Origin: Saxidomus purpurata
Lineage: Eukaryota; Mollusca; Bivalvia; Venerida; Veneridae
Length of the DNA: 64,000 nt
Assembly: GCA_022818135.1 (NCBI GenBank)
Contig: JAFMSR010000015.1
Span: 1,045,002-1,109,001 of the forward strand
Direction: 5' to 3'
The position numbers and the translations under genes were made by a program. Under the pieces are notes generated by a model. That model was not told where the DNA came from. It ran no database searches and was given only the letters and a program-made list of their open reading frames with translations. Shown here piece after piece: positions 12,513-23,818 of this stretch (positions within the stretch are counted from its first letter, which is position 1; each line of letters begins with the position of its first letter).

Positions 12513-15500
12513 GTATTCAAAACGTTTATAAAGAACTGTAAAGAAATGTTTTATGTTTGTTTTCATAAGTAAAAAGGTCCTCGTGTGAATATGTTGTAAG
12601 CGGTATAATGAATTGTTTAAAAGTTACAGTTTGCTGTATTTATTGCAGATTTATCTGCTTGACTCATTAGAAATTCACGTTTTGGATAGTCAGTTATCAA
12701 TTCCTTATCTCGAGATGTTGACGATATTAGATTACAAATATTCCTCAACAATCATAAAATATTATAGTACATGTATGTAGAACGTATGCATGTATTGGCA
12801 ATACATGTATACTATATACAGTACGAACTTAACCCATTTATGCCTAGAGCTTTAAAATGGAATCTTCTTGCCTCAAATTTGGGCAAGTCTAATTATTTAA
12901 ACAGGAGTATTTTGTGGAAATTTGAATTACTTAGAAATGAAAATAGGTCTGTAGGTTACAAGTACATAACCTTTCAAGACACGTCCTTAAGTCAATGGGT
13001 CAGGGGTCGTATCCAGTAGCATCTTAAGTGATTTCTTTAGTATTTTAACTTAAGTCCAAAATTTTTAATCATCATCATCCTCTCAAAAGTGATGGACGGT
13101 ATGTAATTTCATCATCATTATAGAAAATGGTCATGGAAGATTTAAGAAATGTTCAACATTCTACAATGCACATTCACCTTTTTAAGTTATCTTCTTGTTA
13201 CTTTTAAGGACAATCTTAAGATTTGACTTAAGATGCAACTGAATTTTACAGCTGTTGAATGTGAACAAGACCTGACCACCACACCAGCAGCCCTAACAAC
13301 TACAGCAACGGAACCTTGGAATGAAACCACAACGGAACATTTACCACACACAACGACAGGGGAGCCGGAAAATACAACAACAGATATCCCTGAGATATCA
13401 ACCAGACAACCTACATCAGATTCCACAACCGTACTACACACAGAAACAACTATTACCACAATGCCTTCTACCACCGTACCACACACAGAAACAACTATTA
13501 CCACAATGCCTTCTACCACTGAACCCAAACCTCCGGTAGCAAAATACATAGTTAATGATGGGAATAAAGTCTGTATCGTTCTACAAGGAAATATTAAGCT
13601 TACCTTTCAGTACCGGAAAAAGGATAACACGGTATGTTTCCGTATTGATATTATTCTGGAGTAATCTGATAGCAATATTGGTCGTAAGATTTCAGAAAAA
13701 AATCTCTTTAATGATTGTTATTTTATTTTAGCGCAGTGCTCAATGAAAATGTCGTTTTCGGGGTCGTGTAATTTAAAGTCCCCTGAGCACTCTGATTTAG
13801 AATTACCTGCAGTTCTTATATGACCAAGAACAATATCTTATTTTATGTGTTCAAAAAACATTCCTAACATTGCTTTTACATCGTTGCTATAAATCAAACG
13901 TAGTATTTTTATTACTATAGCAAAATAAATAAACGCTATTTGCTATTGCATAGCTAAAACTTTTAGGTTAAGTAGTAATACTTCCAAAGATTTTATAATT
14001 TATGTTTTGGAGGTTATTTAGTTTGACATCAATTGTAGGGTATGTTCCTTAAAAGTGACATTGTGCGCATTTTTTTCAAGTAAACATCCAGCTGAATATG
14101 GTGTGTGTACAAAAGCGTAGAGGAAATAATAACTTTTAACCCAATACACCAAACTCTTCACGCTACCAGTATAACTTTCCAAATATTGATTTTCTTATTT
14201 GACTGGGAGAGTCAATTTAAGAAAAGAACAACTGCATGCAGGAGTTGCTTCCCTTCCACTGCCGAAATCTCTACCAAGACACAATCAACTATCATTTTAT
14301 CAGTCCGATTTTTTAAATCCAAAGCACCAACTTCGAATACTAATGCGGCACAATCATTAATTTAACACATTTAAATGAACAGCAACCAAAAATTGCTTTT
14401 ATAAAACTGTCACCAAAAACACAGTGCAGTAATATGCGCATAACGTCACTTTAATTAGTAATACTTCCAAAGATTTTATAATTTATGTTTTGGAGGTTCT
14501 TTAGTTTGACATCAATTGTAGGGTATGTTCCTTTAAAGGTCTACAATTTTTTACAGTGTATATATTATATTTACCGTCAGAAGTATAGGAATGTTAAGCT
14601 ACATTTAGCTCAAACTGTTAACTATAAACGTTACATTCAAAACTGTTTGAAAGTACGATGTTCCATGCTTGAAGTATGTTATCATCGTGTTGCTCTCGAG
14701 GAGGGCTTGGTGATGCAAAGCTGCCCTAACGGAACATAATAAAATAATTAGGGCGATGAAGAGGAAACTAATTAATAATTGATATTAGTAATTAAAATTT
14801 ACTAAATAAATTTATTGAATTAAAAGTGATAGTTTTATAATAAATTCGATGGAAATTTTTTTATCTAACTTACATTGTATATCAATTAATTAATTCGTTG
14901 TTAATTAATTAATCAATTAATTAAAATCGTGTTCTTATCAGATGAGTACTGCAAATGTAGGAGTTCCATACAACGCCGTCGTAAATGGGAAATGTCGATT
15001 CAATGATTCTGATCTGGCACAAGAGATTTCACTTATGTTCTTCAAAACTGGATGGCGTCTGGACATTGTTATCACAAAGCAAAAACAGAGCGACATGAAG
15101 GAGGTCATCTTAAATAAAGCTACGGCTGATGGGAGTAACTATTCCTGGCAAAAAGTCAAACTGTACTATGTGATTGATGACAACTTTGTCGACGCTAAAT
15201 ATAATGGTACAGTATTAGTTTATACGAAATTAGTTTAGCTCGATTACGAAGAAAGCTTTGTTATTGAATCGCTCTTTACAGCTCAAATCGACATTCAGAT
15301 GCAATCACGCTCGCGTGTGAGTGTGTGAGAGAGACGGGGGAGGGGGAGGGGCATTAGCGTCTTTGCCCAAATGACACGTCTCGTGCTCTGGCTGTGATTC
15401 GCACCCGGGACCTCATTTACGGAGACGAACGCCCTAACCACTATGCTATCAAGGCCCACGCAAAGTATTGTGCAATATATTCCTAAATGATTACTATACA

Positions 15501-17317
15501 TACGGATTATGAAACTTTCACTACTATTCCTTTCTTCTCATATATTTGCCTTTATCACTGATAGCAATTTCAAATCAACCTCGCAAACCTCTTGCACAAG
15601 AGTGTGGGTCACTCAAAAGTGAGAAAAAAATGGCTGTTTGGCGGCCATTTTGACCTGTAGAATCAGTGATACTTTAATTTTACAAATCAGTATCGACAAA
15701 AATTTAATCACTCAGTTCCAACAAAACTTCATTCGTTTTCTTACGTTTTTAGAAAAGAATTCATTGATCGACTGTCTCAGAAATGGTGTCTATTGAAATC
15801 ACATTTAATTTAATGACTTTACTTTTCTGTCTGACGACCCCTACCGTCATTCATAGCCTTACACTGTGGAAAGTCCCACAAAAGTGATATCAGGAGGCAG
15901 GTTTAACATTATTCTTTCATTCCATAAAGAAATATTAAAAATACATTCAGTCGTTCTAGAAACATGCAGAATTAGACACCTTGTCGCAAATCTTTTTTAC
16001 CGAGTAAATAACACTTTTAAATACCTGTTCACAGTCTGAAATAGAGATCTGAAGAGATTACTGAAATATTAACAACATAAGAACATCACGATTGTATCTT
16101 TCTTACTGTCAAACATTAAAAATAATAATTACTATGTTATTTAATCATTGATGATTTGATACAAATTAATGAATTTTATCAATTTTTTTTTAGGTGAAAA
16201 TATGACTGATGAAACAGATATTGCATTCGGCAAATACACGGCAGATGTGTTAGGTTCTTATAAATGCCAAGCTGAACAAGATCTTGATGTTATGAAAGAT
16301 GGTTCTGTAAAATTAGTTTTAAGCAGTATGCAGTACAGAGCATTTGGCAGTACTAACTCTTCAAACTTCTCAAACAAAGGTAAGTAAGCACATGGAGAAA
16401 AACTAATTACACGTACAATTAAGGGCACTGTCAGTTAATAGCAACGTCATTCTATGGCAACATCAATTAATGACTATGTCAATTAGTGTCATTGTCAATC
16501 AATTGTAAATTCAATTAATGGCAATGTCAATATCAATTAATGGCAATGTAAAATAATGGCAATGTCAGTTAGTGAAAAGGCCAAATAATAGCAATGCAAA
16601 TCAAATAAAGGCAGTGTCTAATAATTACAATGTCAATTAATGGCAATGGAAATAAATGGCAATGTCAAATATTGCAAAGGCAACACATAGCAATGCCAAA
16701 TAATAGTAGACTTAATTTTAAGACTGTGTTCACATCTGAACTGCTTTAGTACGATATAGTCTCCGAAAGTAAAACACGCACAAGCAACAAAACCTTCTGG
16801 AAAGAAGACAGCTTTTATCTCTTATAATTAATTTCTGTAATGTACATTTTCCCAATATCTTAAAATTAGTGTTTGATTGAACATTTGAATGTGTCATAAA
16901 CAGTGTGATACAAAAATGTATTAGTCACATGCATTTGATTTTAACCATACCGAGTCTTAACATTAAGTAGCAACATTTATTGCATCTTAGGACGGGGTTG
17001 GACTCTGTACTTTACTTTATAATTCTTTTTTTCAGAATCTGTTTTAAATGTATTTTGATTTTGTGCACACGATGCACATTGTTACTGCTTCCTTATCCCT
17101 TATTCTATGTGGAATATTAAATCAATCCGCCGTACTACTTTCAGACGTGTCTGAATGCGCCGCTGACAACCACAACCATAACGACAAGGGAACTGATCAC
17201 AACACCCTGGGTATAGTTCTAGGATGTGTGTTTGGAGGACTGGCAGTGATAATTATCATGGCAGGTGTCGTCTGCCATTTCAGAAAGCGCAAGAAAAATG
17301 TGTATGATCGAATTTAA
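9104..17317 (+). CDS. LAMP-family glycoprotein, two luminal domains (LAMP 2)
   Basis: Seven exons join in frame: 9104-9152, 10529-10635, 12116-12512, 13252-13631, 14942-15206, 16194-16379, 17145-17317 (1557 nt, 518 aa); intron phases 1, 0, 1, 0, 1, 1. Signal peptide 1-17; LAMP domain 1 about 18-190; Thr/Pro-rich hinge about 190-290; LAMP domain 2 about 291-465; membrane span about 484-506; basic stop-transfer; C-terminal YDRI, a YxxPhi lysosomal sorting motif at the extreme end as in LAMP1/2. Each luminal domain has four cysteines; the fourth of domain 1 (AVECEQD) is encoded at the start of the hinge exon. Domain 1 has many N-x-S/T sites (NLT, NVT, NDT, NNS, NIT). This is the classical LAMP1/LAMP2 layout, expected in the lysosomal membrane. 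An alternative is two genes, with domain 1 separate, but the matching phases, the shared fourth cysteine and the lack of another membrane exon argue for one. Confidence 0.82.
9382..10322. mobile_element. 941-bp inverted-repeat element built of palindromic tandem units
   Basis: Starts 'atatccgtaaacttaagttgg' and ends with its inverse 'ccaactttacggatat'; the terminal inverted repeats run about 40 bp. The interior is made of variants of 'gcagttcgcgattcgaattgcgaactgc'-like words in both orientations. A subsegment around 9888-9990 is repeated directly at 10146-10255 and inverted at about 9625-9720. It sits inside dispersed repeat R1 in intron 1 of LAMP 2. No transposase frame: a non-autonomous element. 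Confidence 0.7.
10612..11805 (+). repeat. 23-bp minisatellite containing splice-donor sequence
   Basis: Unit about 'gggaatgtcacacaggtaagg' plus two bases. It begins at the 3' end of LAMP 2 exon 2, whose last bases and donor (GTCACACAG|GTAAGG) match the unit, runs to about 10702, is interrupted to about 11312 by another repeat, and resumes to about 11805 with variants. Perfect 'cacaggtaag' words recur about six times after the genuine donor. Confidence 0.85.
10703..11312. repeat. Dispersed repeat inserted in the minisatellite
   Basis: Contains internal near-repeats of 'cataactctgtcaaatatgacctt' and 'caatttgaaagtttgatgaagaaatctta'. The same family lies in opposite orientation at about 49800-50330, sharing 'cagtagaacacttgtg' and 'cagaataaccaataattttg'. 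It separates two blocks of the 23-bp minisatellite, so it inserted after the array formed. No protein. Confidence 0.7.
13252..17317 (+). CDS. LAMP 2, hinge, luminal domain 2 and membrane exons
   Basis: Exon 4 (13252-13631) encodes the last cysteine of domain 1, a hinge of Thr/Pro repeats with two near-identical TETTITTMPSTT copies, and the first strand of domain 2 (VCIVLQGNIKLTFQY). Exon 5 (14942-15206), exon 6 (16194-16379, 186 nt, exactly as long as its LAMP 1 counterpart) and exon 7 (17145-17317) complete the domain, span and tail. Compared with LAMP 1 the blocks VCIVLQG, MQYRAFG and SEC align directly. Confidence 0.82.
14052..14452. mobile_element. 401-bp TIR element (MITE)
   Basis: Ends 'aaagtgacattgtgcgcat' and 'atgcgcataacgtcacttt' are inverted repeats of 19 bp with two mismatches. 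A second copy, lacking the left end, lies at about 39415-39800 in intron 2 of DHDH. Here it is bracketed by a 78-bp direct repeat (13973-14050, 14456-14533) of R1 sequence. No coding capacity. Intron 4 of LAMP 2. Confidence 0.75.
15300..15465 (-). repeat. tRNA-derived SINE S3
   Basis: On the minus strand a tRNA-like head has an A-box-like TAGCATAGTGG and a B-box-like GGTGCGAATCA at roughly tRNA spacing. The acceptor stem is not tRNA-like, so this is a SINE head rather than a functional tRNA. It lies in intron 5 of LAMP 2. Confidence 0.55.
16405..16700 (+). repeat. 16-bp minisatellite in LAMP 2 intron 6
   Basis: Degenerate tandem copies of 'ggcaatgtcaattaat', beginning about 25 bp after the exon 6 donor. 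Confidence 0.75.
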
Positions 17318-17346
17318 ATCTATACAGGCTGGGTTTCTTTTTGCGT

Positions 17347-17352
17347 AATAAA
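17347..17352 (+). terminator. Poly(A) signal of LAMP 2
   Basis: AATAAA 30 nt after the stop codon of LAMP 2, in a T-rich context. Confidence 0.55.
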
Positions 17353-17599
17353 ACATTATTATGATTTGGAGAGACTGGGTTATATTATTAATTTATTTTG
17401 AGAAACGCCAAAACTAAGGAATATTGATAGAAGGTGAAGATGGTGTGAATACGAGTTTCGGACCGACAGTCATTGTTTGTGATTAAATTTTGGAAGTAAC
17501 TTTTTTCGATTTAATTTAAACTAAATCGTAACACAGTGTATAAAGAAATATGCTCCTCTATCGTATATAACACATGAAGTTAAGTAAACAGAAATTAAG

Positions 17600-17785
17600 G
17601 GGAGCAGTGGTGTAGAGGTTAAGGTGTCTGCCACCCATTCCGGAGGTTCCGGGTTCGAGCTTCACCGTGGTCACGACCGTACCTCCTCATATGACACAAG
17701 CACTGGTTTTTCCAGGAAGCGGACTCGAGAGTGACTCGATAACCTTCAACACAATCGAGCTGAAAAAAATTAGTATAAATTAAAC
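17600..17785 (+). repeat. tRNA-derived SINE S1, copy 1
   Basis: Head 'agtggtgtagaggttaaggt' (A-box-like) and 'ggttccgggttcgagcttc' (B-box-like), followed by a body with 'ccaggaagcggactcgagag' and 'tgactcgataaccttcaa'. The same body occurs at 35548-35742 (-) and 36987-37131 (+). Confidence 0.7.
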
Positions 17786-18034
17786 AGAAATTACTAAAAA
17801 TGTTGCAAATTCTTTACACAGAACAGAAAGTATTCCTAAATATTGAACAAAAAGCAATTTTAACTTACTGTTGTAACAAGACAACGTGAATGTATGGCTT
17901 TATAATACGGAAACTTTTTGAAAATTAAGGTGATTTAATGGAAAAGCAAAATGTATCAGTTATAAAATGTGCTGTTTCAAGGGCTATATATTTGAATAGT
18001 GCATTACCCAAGAACCTAAAACAGTAATTACAAG

Positions 18035-19460
18035 AGCTGTTCCTCATAAGTGACGAATGCCCCCAAAGCGGTGTCTCATGGTTCTCTATGTGTGACCTTT
18101 ACCTACCATGTAAGGATGTGGGACTTGCGCATGACATATAATCTCAATGTGCTCAACAATTGTGCCACGTAATTCTAAAATCCTTCCATGCTTTTTTTTT
18201 TTATTTATTTATTATCCTCCATAATACATGAAGATTTGAACTATAATTACACAACCAGTTTTTAAATAACTACAGTATACAAATGTGATATATACATTAC
18301 AAGACAGAATATAGATAAACAAATGCAAGTAATCTATAAAATGTATACATTGGACAGCACAATTATATGATTTGCCCCTAACTGAAAAGTATAGCACTGA
18401 GTAAGAATTTAAGACGGGGGAAAAAATGCTTGTATATGATTTAGACTTCCCTCTAACCCGGCCTAGTGCGAAAACGAAACACTAGGAAATAGAGAGTAGG
18501 GAAACAAATCTACAAGTTTTAATTCAATGACATTTTAATGAAAACCTAGACCAGTTCACTAGATAATCGAAATGTCATTTTCATAAAGAAAATAAACGGT
18601 TACTGTTTAATTCACTACTATAGTAATCCAAGTTACACTGATTGAACAATTCATTAAAAAAATATTTTTAAGCAACGCTAAATGGAAAATTCTGATGTTT
18701 GAAATGAATTATTTAACAAAATGATTTTTAATTCCTATAACCACTTAATTAATGGTAAATATCATTCATTTTTAATCTTAAATCTGCTATGCTACTGCTA
18801 TAAATGGAGTATGAAACAATTGTATAATACAGTCCAAATCGATACACTTTTTGCAATTATGAATACATACAGTAAATTTGCAATTAAATGAAAAAGATAT
18901 GTGCGATATAAATTTTCATGTACATGTATAAATGCAAATCAAATATGCATAATTTATGGTTATTTCTCTTATTCATACACAAACCTACCATGTAAGGATG
19001 TGGGACTTGCGCATGACATATAATCTCAATGTGCTCAACAATTGTGCCACGTAATTCTAAAATCCTTCCATGCACGACATAGTTACTATGCACATGTATA
19101 CAGGATTTCATGATCTTTAAACTCTAAGTGTGACCTCGGTCGTGGGTTTTGCACGCGGCATGTCGTCTCAATGTGCTGAACATTTGTGCCTAGTTTGTTT
19201 TTTTAATCCTTCAATGCATGACAAAGTTACAATCCGGACACGAATGAGTGCAGATATACAGAATTCGACTGACCTTCAACCTATAAGTGTGACGTTGACC
19301 TTTGGGTTAAGGACATTGGTCTTGCACAGGACGTCGTCTTGATGTGCTGAAAGTTTGGGCTAAATGATTTGAAAATCAATGCTTGCACGACAAAATTGCA
19401 GCCCGGACACGAATAAAATGAGACAGACACACAGACGGACGGACAGAGACGGTGCGAGTT
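18035..19460 (+). repeat. Composite tandem dispersed repeat, split by insertion
   Basis: Units of about 150-170 bp contain 'gtgacct', 'tctcaatgtgctgaac' and 'cttcaatgcatgacaaagtt' variants, and end near 'cagacacacagacggacgga'. The repeat breaks after 18191 and resumes at 18983 with a 91-bp exact repetition of its own sequence. Confidence 0.65.
18192..18982 (-). mobile_element. 791-bp insertion with poly(T) edge and 91-bp direct repeats
   Basis: The 91 bases at 18101-18191 are identical to 18983-19073. Between them is unrelated AT-rich DNA starting with a T tract and 'atttatttatt', which on the minus strand reads as a tail with AATAAA-like motifs and poly(A). This suggests a retrotransposed sequence on the minus strand. 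No recognisable protein. Confidence 0.55.
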
Positions 19461-19895
19461 TAATATGCCTACAACAACTAGCAAAAGAAGTAAACGGAAA
19501 AGATAAATCCACCTTTTTGCGACTTTCACATCAGGCGTGACAGTGACCTTGAGTTTAAGGCCTTAGGGTTGTACATGTATGAGGTCCCAGAGAGTTCTTC
19601 ACGCATGGGACCATTGGTTGAAAACAGTCATTATGATTGCCCTTGAAACTGAATGTGGAAAACAACACATCTGTCTCTAGTTCTGTGTCATCTGAGGAAC
19701 GTCCTACAATCTGTGTCCTACAATCGGAAGTCCCCGCAGATTCCGTTACCATACAGTTAGATGCGAAGCAATCTGTCGAGGTGTTCCGATTGGAGTGTCC
19801 TTTTGTACAATTAGGTCATCTTCGTTATATCTTATTACACACTGTAGTTGTTACATTTTAACACTTTATTCTGAAATATTTATTAGCGGGTAGAA

Positions 19896-20854
19896 TACAC
19901 TTAAGGGAACTTCTAACGCTACCTTTAGTCTTTTTTCATTATTTTAAAAACTACTTTAAGAATTTACTTGAAACTTCACTCGAATGATAAATAGTATATT
20001 AGACAAGTTTTATATAATCTTTATTGCAAACGACACATCGGTTAATAAACTACACTTGCTCAAAAATGACAACTCCCAAAATCTAAATCGCAAAATCTGC
20101 CGTTTTTGCAATGTAATTTTATGGAATGCACGTATAAATGCTACTGGGCCTTGTGTTCGGTAACATTTTATTTTTTCTTGAACTTAAATATGAATACCCA
20201 ATAAGGTGACAATATTGTACATGTTTTCGAAAACGATGTTGCCTTGAAGACAGTAACCAATAATTAGAGCGCCTAATTCTTCCGGTTAAGGGTACCGGTA
20301 TGCTGTTATGACACTTCCTAAACTGTCCGCAAATTAAACCATTCTGAACGTTGAACCTGTGGATGATTGGTACCACTTTTCAGAACACAGGTTTTTATAA
20401 TAAATTTAATCTCCATTTCATACATCTGAGTTAGGAAAATGGCTAGAATATCTATACAGCAAAGGGCTCAAATTGTTGGTCTAACTGTATGTGAAACTTT
20501 TGCAGCTTTTATGATACTGCTGCCGTTGTTGAAAGGAATTTAAGTTTGTGATTTTATTTTTAATATTTTATGAATTAACTATTGTTAAACAATGTAGAGA
20601 AGGAATAACAGATTAGAATATTGATTTTAAACCTGTGAAATGCATTGTTCATTTTTGCGACTTTCGATTTCGTGGGTTGCGTACATAACACGTGCGGTAA
20701 ATTGGTATTTAAGCAACCACCAAAATATCTGTTAATTAACTAGCGGCGAAATAAAACAGTCCACATGTTGTGAAAATTTGGTTAAGATAGCTGGTATAGT
20801 TTCTGAGATATTCAAAAATATTAAAAGGTAGCGTTAGAAGTTCCCTTAAGTGTA
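19896..20854. mobile_element. 955-bp TIR element with TA target duplication
   Basis: CACTTAAGGGAACTTCTAAC begins at 19898 and its exact inverse ends at 20852; the inverted repeats agree over about 29 bp and are flanked by TA on each side. TA duplication plus TIR fits a Tc1/mariner-type non-autonomous element. No transposase. Confidence 0.75.
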
Positions 20855-21321
20855 TATATGAACCAGCACCTACTTCCTAACTAAACCAACAACACTTTTG
20901 CTGGTTACCGTAGAAATTGGACATCATATGGCGCAGACATTTATCGTAAGTTGTCCTACAAGTCAGTAGGGCCTACAGTTCATTTATTCTCATAAATTCT
21001 TAACACTCTGTAAGAAAGGTCAGATACATAATACATGTTTGTACTTGCTTTGCTATTAAAGTGTCACTGGTATGCTTTTAAACACATGCGCAATCACTCG
21101 CCTCGTACTTATGTATACAATATACGTCTTATACAGTTTTACACCAACATTCGTACCGTATCTATTACATAAAGGCCCGCAAATATGGGAGCCTAAATCT
21201 GTTTAATCACAAAGATACCTTTTTCACACTGCGTACAACGCAAAATGCCAACTGAGAAGATTAAGTTCATTCCTGTATAATGGTAGTGTTTTAGGCAGGA
21301 CCGCAGGTCTATACTATAATT

Positions 21322-21456
21322 TTATTAATCAAGTGATTTCATATTGGCCTTGTTATTTGTCCGAGGGTGGTCGTATTGGCCCAAGGCCGAAGGCCGAGGG
21401 CCAATACGACTGCCAGAAGACAAATAACAAGGCCAATAAGAAATCACTTGATTAAT
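21322..21456. mobile_element. Foldback MITE, GTATTGGCCC type
   Basis: Left arm 'aatcaagtgatttc...ttggccttgttatttgtc' is inverted on the right, with an inner palindrome around 'gggccaatacgac' and a short loop 'aaggccgaaggccga'. It abuts a second inverted pair (21463-21815). Confidence 0.8.
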
Positions 21457-21462
21457 GATAAT

Positions 21463-21815
21463 TTTATTATTCAACTTTACAATATTGGCTAAAACAAAAC
21501 AAGAATGTAAATGTTCTTGTAACAATAACAATTTATTTGTATTTAACTTATTAAAATAAGATATCAGCAGGAATTTTCAAACTATTGTTCATGTTCGATT
21601 TACAAAATGGCGTCGTTTAAAAATCTAACGGAAGTGACTTCTCCGTATTGACCCTCTCTTTTAAACCAATTAGAATGCCTGAATTCCATATTGGCCCTGT
21701 TTTCTCGTATTGGCCCTGTTTTTCTCATATTGGCTCAGTTATGGTTTGTATTAGCTCTACCTGTTTCATATCAGATCTAATACAGTGTGTAATATTGTAA
21801 AGTTGAATAATAAAG
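21463..21815. mobile_element. Short TIR element next to the foldback
   Basis: 'ttattattcaactttacaat' at the left recurs inverted as 'attgtaaagttgaataataa' at about 21790-21813. Interior has repeated 'attggccctgttttctc' words. Probably part of a composite with the preceding foldback. Confidence 0.55.
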
Positions 21816-23405
21816 TAATTTATATATCAAACTAAAATATATAACGAATAAGTGTTTTTGAAGTAAAATGTAATTAAATCTGAGCTCAACTATGTTGCTT
21901 TTGATTTTTTACCTCCTTTTGAAGATCTATAACTGTTACTCTTCGTTCAGTATGAAAACTTTCAATAATAGTCAATAATTAAAGAAAGAAGGGAAAAAAT
22001 CGGACCAGAAAAAACTGTTGAAGTTACGTTAAATATATCCGGAATCGATATATACTGAAGCGTGATATTAATGTGAATTAGATATAACTAAAACAATATG
22101 TACTAATAATACTATTTTTATTTTACACATAAGACGTACACAGATTTACATGTAAGCCAAAATACATTTCATTTTCGTGTGACACTTAACAATATCAAAC
22201 AAATATAAATATACAAACTGTTACATTGAAGGCAGAATCTTGTTATACTATATGCAATAGTACTGTTGTATATATCAATGAAATTAACACATAAAAATAA
22301 AACAGTCTAACATGAATCTCGGCAAGTAGCGTAAAAATATTGGAATCAACGTTTTCTTTGATAGAAACTCTAAAACAAATAAGTACATAAAAAGATAATA
22401 TAACAATGCATTGATAGGCGGGTTCATATCCTCGTTGGGTAACATATTTACATTTTCATTATTACTTTTTGACAAGAGGTCATTGTTATAATGACTTAAA
22501 ATATGCATTATGAAACCGTTTTGTGAACAGAGTGCATGTGAATAAAGTACTAGTGAACGTGGAGTATGGGCTCTTCTAAACTCGCAATATCCAAAAGCTT
22601 TTTAAATCATTGATACACGTTTACTTTAGATTTAGTTTGTGATAAAAAATATACTGAAGCGAGAAAGAAACGCAAGGTAACAAAATATGTAATAATATCA
22701 AAACGGCTATGTGTATAAGTATGAAAATCGGTCAGATAATTATCTCGGTCACTGTGCACGCGCTTATCGACCTAAAATCACTCAAGCGTGTAAGCTACCG
22801 TGTTACGCACGACAAGCTTTGAGAGGCAAAAATCTCTACCTACCCCCAATGTGTATCCTGCGTTTCTTTTTCGCGTCAGTATACATAAACAGAACCATGA
22901 TTGTTTCACTTTTTACATTTGTGTGATGTGGTATGATTGGATAGTAAAACAATAGAGTTTTGAAAAATCTAATTTACTACACTATGAGTATCCAACATCC
23001 TTAAAACAATTTTTAGGATACACGGAATTAAAAAGTGAAGTAATCCTATGACTTGTCAGTTGTACTCTTTGGCAACCAATCAAATTCAACCTTTGGCTAT
23101 ACTGGCTGGAAATTGCAGTCAGGTAAATTTCTCCTATTTTTTGGCTTCAAAATTTTGTCTTTTAGGCATGACGGGAGACATGCCGGGGTCTCATCCCAAT
23201 ACTAAGCTAACATACATGCTCTTTGGGACGGACCTTGATAAAATTCTCATCAAATCAAAAGACTTGTCAGTTGATGTAAAACCATATCAAAACATTTAAA
23301 ACATGATTAAACAGCGAAACTCTAATTTATATTTCGAATCAAGATATTTCATTTAAGTCTTTTATACATTGGGTACCTAATGTTATAGTAATAATAAGTA
23401 TGTGT

Positions 23406-23818
23406 TCAAGGATCAGTTCTAATCAGGAAGCCAGTAAAGGATGAATGTGAAACACTGGTTCCTGCGTTACTGTCACAATAGACATATACCCGATCCCCTT
23501 TCACTAGACGTACTGTAGCAGCAGCTGTCGCTGATCCATATCCGTGTGCTACATACCTCCCGTCCTCTGTTCTACCTTGTTGCGAAACCAAATTGCTGAG
23601 ACCATCAGCATTTCTCTTCATCTCACAATTAATGGCATTGCGGCCAGACCCGTCTTCAATTATATTAGCAATGAAAGCATACAGTCCTGGATAGTGACAT
23701 GTAAATACTCCCGCATACGTGTCGTAGTATGATCCTTCATTCAAAACCACATCGGAAAACCGAAGATATCCGTTACTGCCTCTGTACGGATTTTTTACTG
23801 AGAATGAAGCTTTAATTC
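23406..23818 (-). CDS. C1q domain terminal exon
   Basis: The exon opens after a TTTCTTTTCAG acceptor in phase 1 and encodes 137 residues with the C1q signature: [34 protein letters not shown] and a closing SSFTGFLI. Length matches a single C1q globular domain (about 135 aa). No signal peptide or collagen stretch is encoded with it, so it needs an upstream exon; the TSP1 exon 27651-27478 is phase compatible. Confidence 0.88.

Larger units (their letters stand above)
17318..23405. other. Intergenic region, LAMP 2 to the mosaic gene (tail to tail)
   Basis: Both neighbours end towards this region. It holds SINE S1 (17600), a tandem dispersed repeat (18035-19460) split by an insertion, a TA-flanked TIR element (19896-20854), nested foldbacks (21320-21815) and unclassified AT-rich DNA (21830-23400) where I see no gene. 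Confidence 0.6.

Noticed and set aside
13187..13549. Minus-strand ORF rich in Val and Gly
   Set aside because: Antisense of the Thr/Pro-rich hinge exon of LAMP 2.
14485..14739. 84-aa ORF in LAMP 2 intron 4
   Set aside because: Starts in R1 sequence; no family resemblance or splice context.
23048..23299. 83-aa ORF before the C1q exon
   Set aside because: No recognisable domain; a frame of this length is expected by chance.
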